Assembly (NCBI GenBank): GCA_046296655.1
Contig: JBKBLE010000004.1
Coordinates: forward strand, 1 to 64,000
Length of the DNA stretch: 64,000 nt
Direction: 5' to 3'
Source of the DNA: Cloacibacterium sp046296655
GTDB taxonomy: Bacteria > Bacteroidota > Bacteroidia > Flavobacteriales > Weeksellaceae
Shown here: one piece after another, positions 44,141-50,750 of the stretch
How positions within the stretch are numbered: position 1 is the stretch's first letter
Layout: every line of letters starts with the position of its first letter
The notes under the pieces: model-generated
Told to the model about the DNA's origin: nothing
Databases searched by the model: none
Seen by the model: the letters and a program-made list of their open reading frames with translations, nothing else
Position numbers and translations under genes: made by a program

Positions 44141-44797
44141 ATGAAAACTTTACAAAAAACCATTTTAGCGCTTGCAATCACATTTACAACAACTTACAGC
44201 TTTGCTCAATCCGCTTACGAAAAGGCAATGTTGCCGAAAGTTCAAACCATCGAAATGCCAAAACCTAATCCAGATGATTACACTGCTCAAGCCAATGATT
44301 TTGCAAGAATTGGAGACAAAGAAAAAACACTTTGGCAACCGTATTATTACGCCGCTTTTTCTATTATAAAAAAAGGAAGAACACTGATGCAACAAAACCA
44401 AATTGCGCAACTAGACGAAGTCGCAAAAGAGGCTCAAAATTACATTGACAAAGCAGAAGCACTTTCTCCGAATAATGCAGAAATCTATATTTTGAAAAAA
44501 ATGAATCACGGACTAAAAATGATGGTAAACCCTATGGAAAGATGGCAAACTGAAGGCCTTGCTGCTCAAAATGCTCTTGCTGAAGCCAAAAAATTAGACT
44601 CAGAAAATCCTAGAATTACAATTATGGAAGCCGAAGATTTATATTTCACTCCAGAACAATTCGGCGGTAGCAAAACCAAAGGAATTGAACTTTTTAAGAA
44701 AGCTTTAGAACAGTTCAAAACTTACAAATTAAAATCTTCTCTTGACCCAAATTGGGGACAAGGTGAAGCAAATTATTTTATTGCTCAAGCGAAATAG
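44141..44797 (+). CDS. Periplasmic TPR-like helical-repeat protein
   Basis: 218 residues. Signal peptide (MKTLQKTILALAITFTTTYSFAQ) then helical segments resembling tetratricopeptide repeats: YIDKAEALSPNNAEIYILKKMNHGLKMM, ALAEAKKLDSENPRITIMEAEDLYF and GIELFKKALEQFKTY. The last third has PEQFGGSKTKGIELF, a motif I have seen in exported Bacteroidota proteins but cannot name. It lies 132 bases after the TonB receptor and shares its promoter type, so the two probably act together at the envelope. Function unknown. Confidence 0.75.
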   Translation: MKTLQKTILALAITFTTTYSFAQSAYEKAMLPKVQTIEMPKPNPDDYTAQANDFARIGDKEKTLWQPYYYAAFSIIKKGRTLMQQNQIAQLDEVAKEAQNYIDKAEALSPNNAEIYILKKMNHGLKMMVNPMERWQTEGLAAQNALAEAKKLDSENPRITIMEAEDLYFTPEQFGGSKTKGIELFKKALEQFKTYKLKSSLDPNWGQGEANYFIAQAK

Positions 44798-44806
44798 TTT
44801 TATTTC

Positions 44807-44839
44807 AATCCTTTAAGGATTAAGAATCCTTAAAGGATT
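44807..44839. repeat. Paired 15-base palindromes, left flank of the RAYT
   Basis: AATCCTTTAAGGATT (44807-44821) and AATCCTTAAAGGATT (44825-44839) are each palindromic around a single central base and are separated by 3 bases. The second is followed by T and can act as a terminator for the upstream gene. The same two units, in swapped order, lie at 45489-45521. Confidence 0.85.
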
Positions 44840-44841
44840 TT

Positions 44842-45453
44842 TTAATATTCAATAATTAAATCTTCAATGTCTATATAATTTTTTTCTTTTTGGTGCTCTT
44901 CTTCAAAGGCTTTTTTGTTTTTAAATAAATTAAGAACAAATTCTCTTTTAAGTTTTGTGGGTTTACTAGATAAAACGCTTTCATAAGAACTCCAAGGATA
45001 ATCCCAAATATTTTCCTTAAAACGATGTTTTACAGGATTATAGTGGATATAATGTATCAGATTTTGTAAATAAGTATCAGAATTTACAATTTTTCTTTCA
45101 AATTTTTTCTCGAATAGGCTTCCTGTTCTTTTATATCGTTTATTAATAGCTTTTGCATAAGAATTAAAAAAGTGTCCAAATTGTAAATGCAAATCTATAC
45201 GTTTGGGACTTTTCACTGTTGAATATTCTAGGTTATTCATATTAAAATCTTCATAATCTTTAACATAAATTAAAATATGAAAATGATTTTTTAAAAGAAC
45301 CCAAGCTATCGTTTCACAAAAGGGCGAAATATATCTGTCGTATCTGTTAAGAAAAAAAATAAAATTTTCATTCTCAAAGAAAATATCTTGTCCATTATTT
45401 CCCCTATTATAAATATGGTAAAAATTTCCAGGTATTAAGGCTAAAGAATCCAT
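44842..45453 (-). CDS. REP-associated tyrosine transposase (RAYT, IS200-like Y1 family)
   Basis: 203 residues. The HUH motif is LLKNHFHILI, the N-terminal signature is PGNFYHIYNRGNNGQDIFF, the probable catalytic Tyr lies in FFNSYAKAINKRYKRTGSLFEKKFERK, and the closing motif is YIHYNPVKHRF...YPWSSYESVL. All fit RAYTs. These single-copy enzymes cut and mobilise short palindromic REP sequences. Here palindrome pairs flank the gene on both sides at 44807-44839 and 45489-45521, the arrangement expected of a REPtron. The frame is intact. Confidence 0.9.
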   Translation of the reverse strand: MDSLALIPGNFYHIYNRGNNGQDIFFENENFIFFLNRYDRYISPFCETIAWVLLKNHFHILIYVKDYEDFNMNNLEYSTVKSPKRIDLHLQFGHFFNSYAKAINKRYKRTGSLFEKKFERKIVNSDTYLQNLIHYIHYNPVKHRFKENIWDYPWSSYESVLSSKPTKLKREFVLNLFKNKKAFEEEHQKEKNYIDIEDLIIEY

Positions 45454-45488
45454 TAGTTTTTTTGTAAAAATAACATTTTTTCATTTCC

Positions 45489-45521
45489 AATCCTTAAAGG
45501 ATTTGAAATCCTTTAAGGATT
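45489..45521. repeat. Paired 15-base palindromes, right flank of the RAYT
   Basis: AATCCTTAAAGGATT (45489-45503) and AATCCTTTAAGGATT (45507-45521), three bases apart, the left-flank pair in swapped order. The right end is only 4 bases before the first LytTR-type site of the next operon. Confidence 0.85.
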
Positions 45522-45525
45522 AAAT

Positions 45526-45597
45526 TACATTTCAGTATACAAATATGACGGTTCAGTCAACTAAAATTTGAAAGCGCCTCTTATAAAACTACCTTTA
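45526..45597 (+). promoter_or_regulatory. LytTR-type direct repeats and -7 box of the 2TM/kinase operon
   Basis: TACATTTCAGT (45526-45536) and GACGGTTCAGT (45547-45557) start 21 bases apart; after 32 bases TACCTTTA (45590-45597) resembles the -7 box with one mismatch. The operon encodes a LytTR regulator, so this is probably an autoregulatory site. Confidence 0.78.
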
Positions 45598-45650
45598 CAT
45601 CAAGAAATTTAACCCCATCACAAAATATTAATTTTTAAAATTCAAACACT

Positions 45651-45944
45651 ATGGAAACGTACAAAACAACACAAGAACAGAAACTAGAAAACGCTAGAAA
45701 GCACGTAAAAAGAATCAAAGGTTTTTACACGCACGCTTTGGTTTTCGTTTTGGTAAACGTATTTATTATTTTCTCTAATGCAATTGCAGACGGAAAAGGT
45801 TTTAATGACATGGATAATTATTACACGGCTTTTTTCTGGGGTTTCGGCTTATTGGCTCATGGTTTATCGGTTTTTGGTGGTGAGCTATTTTTAGGCAGAA
45901 ACTGGGAAGAAAGAAAAATCCAAGAAATTTTAAACGAAAAATAA
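45651..45944 (+). CDS. 2TM-domain membrane protein
   Basis: 97 residues consisting of one 2TM domain (Pfam-type 2TM). A basic amphipathic lead (KLENARKHVKRIKGFYTH) is followed by two transmembrane helices (ALVFVLVNVFIIFSN and TAFFWGFGLLAHGLSVFG) and the closing motif NWEERKIQEIL. First gene of the kinase operon, behind the LytTR-type promoter. Such proteins are often found beside LytTR systems in Bacteroidota, and their role in signalling is not known to me. Three related 2TM segments follow in the same operon. Confidence 0.88.
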   Translation: METYKTTQEQKLENARKHVKRIKGFYTHALVFVLVNVFIIFSNAIADGKGFNDMDNYYTAFFWGFGLLAHGLSVFGGELFLGRNWEERKIQEILNEK

Positions 45945-45967
45945 TTTTAAAATATTATTTTTAGAAA

Positions 45968-47311
45968 ATGAAACTCGAGGTAATCAAAAAAACGGCACTT
46001 AACCTACTCTACATCAATATTATTGTAAGTCTTTTTATCTTCTTAATTGATGGTGGAGAAAAAACATTCGAAAGATACTCTATAACTTTCCTTATTTCTG
46101 GAATGTACACGTTTTTCATAGGTTTAGGAAACGGTTTTTTAAACGATTATCTAGATTCTAAATTCTCGTGGACAGATGAAACGCGCAAAAGAACCATTGC
46201 TGCGATTGTAGGAACTTTGGTGTTGAATATCGCACTGGTTTATTTTTGTAATTACTTGAATTTCATTGTTATACAAGGCAAAAATCCAGAAAAATTCTTC
46301 AACGGTGAGATGAACTTCATCAATTGGTTTTCCATCAATTTTGCGATTATGATTTCGGCAATTGGTCACGCTAGAGGTTTTATGGCGGCTTGGAAAAACT
46401 CTACCAAAAAAGAAGTAGTAGAACAAAAACTCATCGCCAAATCTGCCAATGCGCAATTCGAAAGTTTAAAAAATCAATTAGACCCGCATTTTTTATTCAA
46501 TTCTCTGAACGTTTTAGACTCTTTAATTGAAGAAAATCCTGTTCAAGCGCAACGTTTTACCAATTCGATGTCGAAAATTTATCGCTATGTTTTGGAACAG
46601 AAAGACAAAGAACTGGTTTCGGTGGAAGAAGAAATAGACTTTGCCAAAACCTATTGCGAACTACTGAAAACCAGATTTGAAGACGCTGTAACCTTTGATT
46701 TCAATATTTCAGAGGAAGATAAAAAAGGTTTTGTAGTACCACTTTCTCTGCAACTTTTGCTCGAAAATTCTATTAAACACAATTTTGCAACCTCATCTAA
46801 ACCATTGAATATCAAAATTTTTACAGAAAAAGGAAACCTCATCATCGAAAATAATTTGCAATCCAGAGAATTGCCGAATACATCTACAGGAGTTGGTTTA
46901 GCGAACATTGTTTCGAGATATAATTTATTAACCGAAAGAAATGTCTTCATAGAAAAATCAGAAGCTTTCTTCCGTGTGAAACTCCCTATTTTAACAGAAA
47001 AATTGAACCCTATGAATCCATATACTCCATCACAAGAACAATTGGCTTACGAAAAAGCCGCAAAACGCGTAGAAGAACTCAAAGGTTTCTACGGAAACTT
47101 AATTTCTTACTGCATTTTTATCCCATTTTTAATTTTTATCAACTTCCAAACTTCGCCTAAATATCATTGGTTTTGGTGGCCAATGTTAGGTTGGGGAATC
47201 GGTGTAATTTCTCACGGAATTAAGACTTTTGGAATCGGAACAGATTGGGAAGAACGCCAAATCAAAAAATACATGGAAAAAGAAGAAGAAAACGCTAGAA
47301 AATGGAAATAA
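45968..47311 (+). CDS. LytS-type sensor histidine kinase with C-terminal 2TM domain
   Basis: 447 residues. Four predicted N-terminal transmembrane helices (residues 10-140) are followed by a His_kinase core: phospho-accepting His174 in KNQLDPHFLFNSLNVLDSL, N-box LLENSIKHN (264-272) and G-box GVGLANIVSRY. After the kinase domain (about 340) a complete 2TM domain (350-435) has been appended: KAAKRVEELKGFYGN, two helices, then DWEERQIKKYM. The usual kinase ends before this point, so the 2TM unit looks fused from a neighbouring gene. It should phosphorylate the LytTR regulator at 48043. Confidence 0.9.
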   Translation: MKLEVIKKTALNLLYINIIVSLFIFLIDGGEKTFERYSITFLISGMYTFFIGLGNGFLNDYLDSKFSWTDETRKRTIAAIVGTLVLNIALVYFCNYLNFIVIQGKNPEKFFNGEMNFINWFSINFAIMISAIGHARGFMAAWKNSTKKEVVEQKLIAKSANAQFESLKNQLDPHFLFNSLNVLDSLIEENPVQAQRFTNSMSKIYRYVLEQKDKELVSVEEEIDFAKTYCELLKTRFEDAVTFDFNISEEDKKGFVVPLSLQLLLENSIKHNFATSSKPLNIKIFTEKGNLIIENNLQSRELPNTSTGVGLANIVSRYNLLTERNVFIEKSEAFFRVKLPILTEKLNPMNPYTPSQEQLAYEKAAKRVEELKGFYGNLISYCIFIPFLIFINFQTSPKYHWFWWPMLGWGIGVISHGIKTFGIGTDWEERQIKKYMEKEEENARKWK

Positions 47312-47313
47312 CT

Positions 47314-47610
47314 ATGGAAAATCAAGATAAATTCAACGAAATTGCTTACAAAAAAGCACAAAAAAGAGTAAAAGACATCAGAACCTATTATTACATGGTT
47401 TTGGGATATTTAGCAGTGGGTTATTTCATTGTTAGCAGAAATTATGACGGTAATCTTCTTAATATTTCTAGAAATTACAGCGTTTGGATGGTAATCTTAT
47501 GGGGAATTTTTCTTTTGGGTTACGGAATTTATTTATTCACACCTTATTTTAGAAATTGGGAAGAAAGAAAAACCAAAGAATTAATGGAGAAATACAAACA
47601 AAAAAATTAA
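47314..47610 (+). CDS. 2TM-domain membrane protein
   Basis: 98 residues from ATG 47314 (MENQDKFNEIAYKKAQKRVKDIRTYYYMVLGYLAVGYFIV...). The ATG at 47302 would overlap the kinase stop and is less like the paralogues' starts. One 2TM domain with the closing NWEERKTKELMEKY. The conserved His found in the first helix of the other single-domain copies is replaced by Met here (YYYMVLGY), so this copy has diverged most. Confidence 0.85.
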   Translation: MENQDKFNEIAYKKAQKRVKDIRTYYYMVLGYLAVGYFIVSRNYDGNLLNISRNYSVWMVILWGIFLLGYGIYLFTPYFRNWEERKTKELMEKYKQKN

Positions 47611-47613
47611 AAA

Positions 47614-47925
47614 ATGGAACCTGTAAACGATAAAAATATTCAATACGAAAGAGCCAGAAAAAGGGTGAAAGAAATCAAAGGTTTCTATATTCACGCTTTG
47701 GTTTATGTTTTGGTCAACTTGTTTTTAATTCTCGCGAAATCCATAAAATACGATTCTTTTGAAACGTTTTTCCAGCAAAATCAATTCTGGGGAATCGGAC
47801 TTTGGGGATTTGGACTTTTTGCGCATGGTTTATCCGTTTTCTTGCCTAATTTTATCCTCGGAAAAAACTGGGAAGAAAAGAAAATCCGTGAATTGATGGA
47901 AAGAAATAGAAATTTGAAAATTTGA
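47614..47925 (+). CDS. 2TM-domain membrane protein
   Basis: 103 residues, one 2TM domain: YERARKRVKEIKGFYIHALVYVLVNLFLILAKS, GLWGFGLFAHGLSVFLPNF and NWEEKKIRELMERN. It is closest to the first copy at 45651, sharing IKGFY(T/I)HALVxVLVN and GFGLxAHGLSVF. It starts 3 bases after the previous stop, so the four genes form one transcript. Confidence 0.87.
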   Translation: MEPVNDKNIQYERARKRVKEIKGFYIHALVYVLVNLFLILAKSIKYDSFETFFQQNQFWGIGLWGFGLFAHGLSVFLPNFILGKNWEEKKIRELMERNRNLKI

Positions 47926-47965
47926 AAAAATGAGCTAATTTGGAGATGAAATTATTCTTAAAAAT

Positions 47966-48002
47966 AGATTCTTCATTTCGTTTCACTTCACTCAGAATGA
48001 CA
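47966..48002. repeat. Half-copy of the TGTCATTC palindromic element
   Basis: The 37 bases run from AGATTCTTC to AGAATGACA and closely resemble one arm of the 89-base element at 36458-36546. The copy lies between the last 2TM gene and the LytTR regulator. Confidence 0.6.
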
Positions 48003-48042
48003 TTAGAAAACCAAACTTTACCTTGAACTTTGAATTGAAAAT

Positions 48043-48783
48043 ATGAAAGTAGTAATTATAGAAGACGAAAAACCAGCTGCAAGAAAACTCGAAAGATTAT
48101 TAAGCAATTTTACTGATTTACAATTGGTTGCAACGCTCCATTCTGTGGAAGACGCTGTAGATTGGTTCAGTAAAAATGAACATCCTAAGCTGATATTTTC
48201 AGATATTGTTTTGGGCGATGGTTTGTCTTTTGATATTTTTGAAAAAGTTCCTACCAAAAGTTTCATTATTTACACCACCGCTTTTGATCAATACACGTTG
48301 AAAGCCTTCAAACTCAATTCCATAGATTATCTTCTCAAGCCAATTTCAGAGGAAGATTTAGCCAAAGCAATTGAAAAATTCAAAAGTTTTTTACCTTCAG
48401 AAGAAACGCACAACGCTTTGGAAATGAAAACCTTAATCAAAGAAAATCAACCGAAATTGTCTAGAATTCTAGTAAAAATTGGATATAATTTGAAGGTCAT
48501 CAAAACTGAAGAAATTTGCTGTTTTTATTCTGAAAACAAAATTGTTTACGCTCAAACTTTAGAACGCAGTTTCCCAACAGATTTTACCTTAGATGAATTG
48601 GAAGAAGTTTTGGATGAAAAAACGTTTTTCCGTGTAAACAGACAGTTTATCATCAGTTCAGATTGTATCAAAAACATTCATACTTCACCGAATTACAAAG
48701 TAGAATTGCAAGCGCAACCTGCCGAGGAAATTACGGTAAGTAGAGAACGTGTGAAAGATTTTAAAGATTGGTTGGTGAAATAA
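48043..48783 (+). CDS. LytTR-family response regulator
   Basis: 246 residues. N-terminal receiver domain (MKVVIIEDEKPAARKLERLL) with phospho-accepting Asp54 in LIFSDIVLGDGLSF and the conserved Lys in YLLKPISEEDL. A C-terminal LytTR DNA-binding domain (about 145-245) contains RILVKIGYNLKVIKTEEICCFYSENKIVYAQ and FFRVNRQFIISSDCI. It is the natural partner of the kinase at 45968 and should bind the 21-base-spaced repeats upstream of three units in this window. The 118-base gap before it holds only the half-repeat element; no separate promoter was recognised. Confidence 0.93.
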   Translation: MKVVIIEDEKPAARKLERLLSNFTDLQLVATLHSVEDAVDWFSKNEHPKLIFSDIVLGDGLSFDIFEKVPTKSFIIYTTAFDQYTLKAFKLNSIDYLLKPISEEDLAKAIEKFKSFLPSEETHNALEMKTLIKENQPKLSRILVKIGYNLKVIKTEEICCFYSENKIVYAQTLERSFPTDFTLDELEEVLDEKTFFRVNRQFIISSDCIKNIHTSPNYKVELQAQPAEEITVSRERVKDFKDWLVK

Positions 48784-48799
48784 TGTTAATCATTTCAGT

Positions 48800-48868
48800 T
48801 TTGTCATTCCGTAGGAATCTCTACTAAACTATTTAATATTCATGTTTAGATTCCTACGGAATGACAAA
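48800..48868. repeat. Near-perfect palindrome between convergent genes
   Basis: The left arm (48800-48820, TTTGTCATTCCGTAGGAATC plus T) and the right arm (48848-48868) are complementary across 21 bases, and CTAAAC/GTTTAG pairing extends the stem. It may also act as a bidirectional terminator for the LytTR gene and mnmA. Confidence 0.75.
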
Positions 48869-48883
48869 GTTTATGTATTTAAT

Positions 48884-50071
48884 TTAAGAAATCACTCCGC
48901 TTCCTAATAATTCTTCGCCTACGTACCAAGCTGCAAACTGTCCTTCTGCAATCGCAGATTGTGGATTTTCGAATTCTATGAAAAATCCTTCTTCAAACTG
49001 ATAAAGCGTGGCTTTTTCTAGCGGTTGACGGTATCTAATTCTCGCCATTACTTCCATAGATTCTCCGTTTTTAAGGCGTAAATCTTCACGAATCCAATGA
49101 ACTTCAGAATTGTCAATTTTCAAAGCTTTTCTGAACAATCCTGGGAAATTTCTTCCTTCTCCTACATACACCAAATTGTTTTCCATATCTCTGGAAATCA
49201 GGAAACAAGATTCCTTATGACCGCCAATTCCTAAACCTTTGCTTTGACCAATCGTGTAAAATTGGGCACCTTGATGTTTACCAATTACTTTTCCGTCAGA
49301 TTTTTTGTAATGGATTTTTGCAGACAAATATTCTAACTCTTCTAATTTTGAAGAAAATTCAGGCTTTTCTTTGTGATATTCAGCAAAATCACTGAAAATT
49401 TCTACAATTTCGCCTTCTTTGGCTTTTAATTGTTGCTGAAGAAAAGTAGGTAAACTTACTTTCCCGATGAAACAAAGACCTTGTGAATCTTTTTTATCCG
49501 CAGTTGCCAATTCCATTTCTCTGGCAATTTCTCTTACTTCTGGTTTGGTGAGTTCGCCAATTGGGAAAAGCGCTTTAGAAAGCTGTTTTTGACTCAATTG
49601 ACACAAGAAATAACTTTGATCTTTGTTGTTATCTTTTCCTGCCAAAAGCTGATACACTTCTTCCCCATTTTCATTGGTGAAAGAATCTAATCTTGCGTAA
49701 TGTCCTGTTGCTACTTTATCTGCACCTAGAGAAAGTGCGGTTTCTAGAAAAACATCGAATTTTACTTCTCGGTTGCACAAAACATCAGGATTGGGTGTTC
49801 TCCCCTTTTCGTATTCGGCAAACATATAATCTACAATGCGTTCTTTGTAGATTTCGCTCATATCAATTACCTGAAACGGAATTCCCAGTTTTTTGGCGAC
49901 TAAAAGAGCATCATTACTGTCTTCAATCCAAGGACATTCGTCTTCTAAAGTTACGGAAGCATCGTTCCAATTTCTCATAAAAAGTCCGATGACTTCGTGA
50001 CCTTGTTTCTGTAACAAATACGCTGCAACACTGGAGTCAACACCTCCTGATAAACCGACTACTATTTTCAT
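48884..50071 (-). CDS. mnmA: tRNA-specific 2-thiouridylase MnmA
   Basis: 395 residues. The PP-loop signature GLSGGVDSSVAAYLLQKQGHEVIGLFMRNW opens the protein, followed by the catalytic cysteine regions NPDVLCNREVKF and SQGLCFIGKV, and the C-terminal RNA-contact part (HKESCFLISRDMENNLVYVG, RYRQPL). It thiolates position 2 of wobble uridine in tRNA for Lys, Glu and Gln. Start at ATG 50071 is typical. Single leftward gene. Confidence 0.95.
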   Translation of the reverse strand: MKIVVGLSGGVDSSVAAYLLQKQGHEVIGLFMRNWNDASVTLEDECPWIEDSNDALLVAKKLGIPFQVIDMSEIYKERIVDYMFAEYEKGRTPNPDVLCNREVKFDVFLETALSLGADKVATGHYARLDSFTNENGEEVYQLLAGKDNNKDQSYFLCQLSQKQLSKALFPIGELTKPEVREIAREMELATADKKDSQGLCFIGKVSLPTFLQQQLKAKEGEIVEIFSDFAEYHKEKPEFSSKLEELEYLSAKIHYKKSDGKVIGKHQGAQFYTIGQSKGLGIGGHKESCFLISRDMENNLVYVGEGRNFPGLFRKALKIDNSEVHWIREDLRLKNGESMEVMARIRYRQPLEKATLYQFEEGFFIEFENPQSAIAEGQFAAWYVGEELLGSGVIS

Positions 50072-50179
50072 AATTGAGTTACGCTTTCGTTAAGGGAAAG
50101 TTTTACAACTGCAAAATTACGAATTAAAAACTCATTTGGAATTTTTCTGCTAAATTTGAATTATAGAAATTTTCTAAAA

Positions 50180-50704
50180 ATGAAAAAATTATCTCTATTC
50201 TTTCTGATTTTGATGTCTTTTTCGGCATTTTCTCAAGTGGAAAACTCTTTACAAAACTCTAAATGGACTTTTGGTGGTTATGCTGGTTTAACTGGCGGTT
50301 TTGGCAGTAATAGCGGCATTGCAGTACATATTGCACCAAGAGTAGGCTATAAAATTTCTGAAAATTTAGAAACAGGTTTAATGGGAAGTCTCAATTGGCA
50401 AAACTCATCTTATTCTTACTCCACTTTGTTTGGAATTGGGCCATTTGTGAATTATTATTTGGGCAGAAATTTCTATTTAGGTTCTCAATTTCAGGAATAT
50501 TTTATCAATCAAAAAATAAAATCTTCAGAAGAAAAATACAGTTCAAACGAAGCTGCACTTTACATTGGTGGCGGTTATATGCAAAGAATGGGCAACAATT
50601 CTTATTTGCAGATTGGCGGAATGTATAATGTACTTTGGAAACAAAACAGCAGTATTTTCAGTAGTGGTTTTGTTCCTAATATTGGGGTGGTTTTTGGATT
50701 GTAG
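50180..50704 (+). CDS. Outer-membrane beta-barrel protein
   Basis: 174 residues. A signal peptide (MKKLSLFFLILMSFSAFSQ) is followed by Gly- and aromatic-rich alternating segments (WTFGGYAGLTGGFGSNSG, VGYKISENLETGLMGSLNW, NYYLGRNFYLGSQFQEYF, YIGGGYMQRMGNNSYLQIGGMY), the pattern of a small eight-stranded barrel. I start it at ATG 50180 rather than 50156, because the extra residues would precede a standard signal peptide. Function unknown. Confidence 0.75.
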   Translation: MKKLSLFFLILMSFSAFSQVENSLQNSKWTFGGYAGLTGGFGSNSGIAVHIAPRVGYKISENLETGLMGSLNWQNSSYSYSTLFGIGPFVNYYLGRNFYLGSQFQEYFINQKIKSSEEKYSSNEAALYIGGGYMQRMGNNSYLQIGGMYNVLWKQNSSIFSSGFVPNIGVVFGL

Positions 50705-50721
50705 AATATTTTAAAAAATAA

Positions 50722-50750
50722 AAACCTCCGAAAATTCGGAGGTTTCTTTT
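50722..50750. terminator. Bidirectional terminator
   Basis: AAACCTCCGAA (50722-50732) and TTCGGAGGTTT (50735-50745) form an 11-base stem with T-rich flanks on both strands, between the barrel gene and the end of clpC. Confidence 0.85.

Noticed and set aside
44842..45453. Reading the RAYT as part of the kinase operon or as an IS with full mobility
   Set aside because: It is on the opposite strand, single-copy in the window, and has REP-like palindromes in place of IS200 ends.
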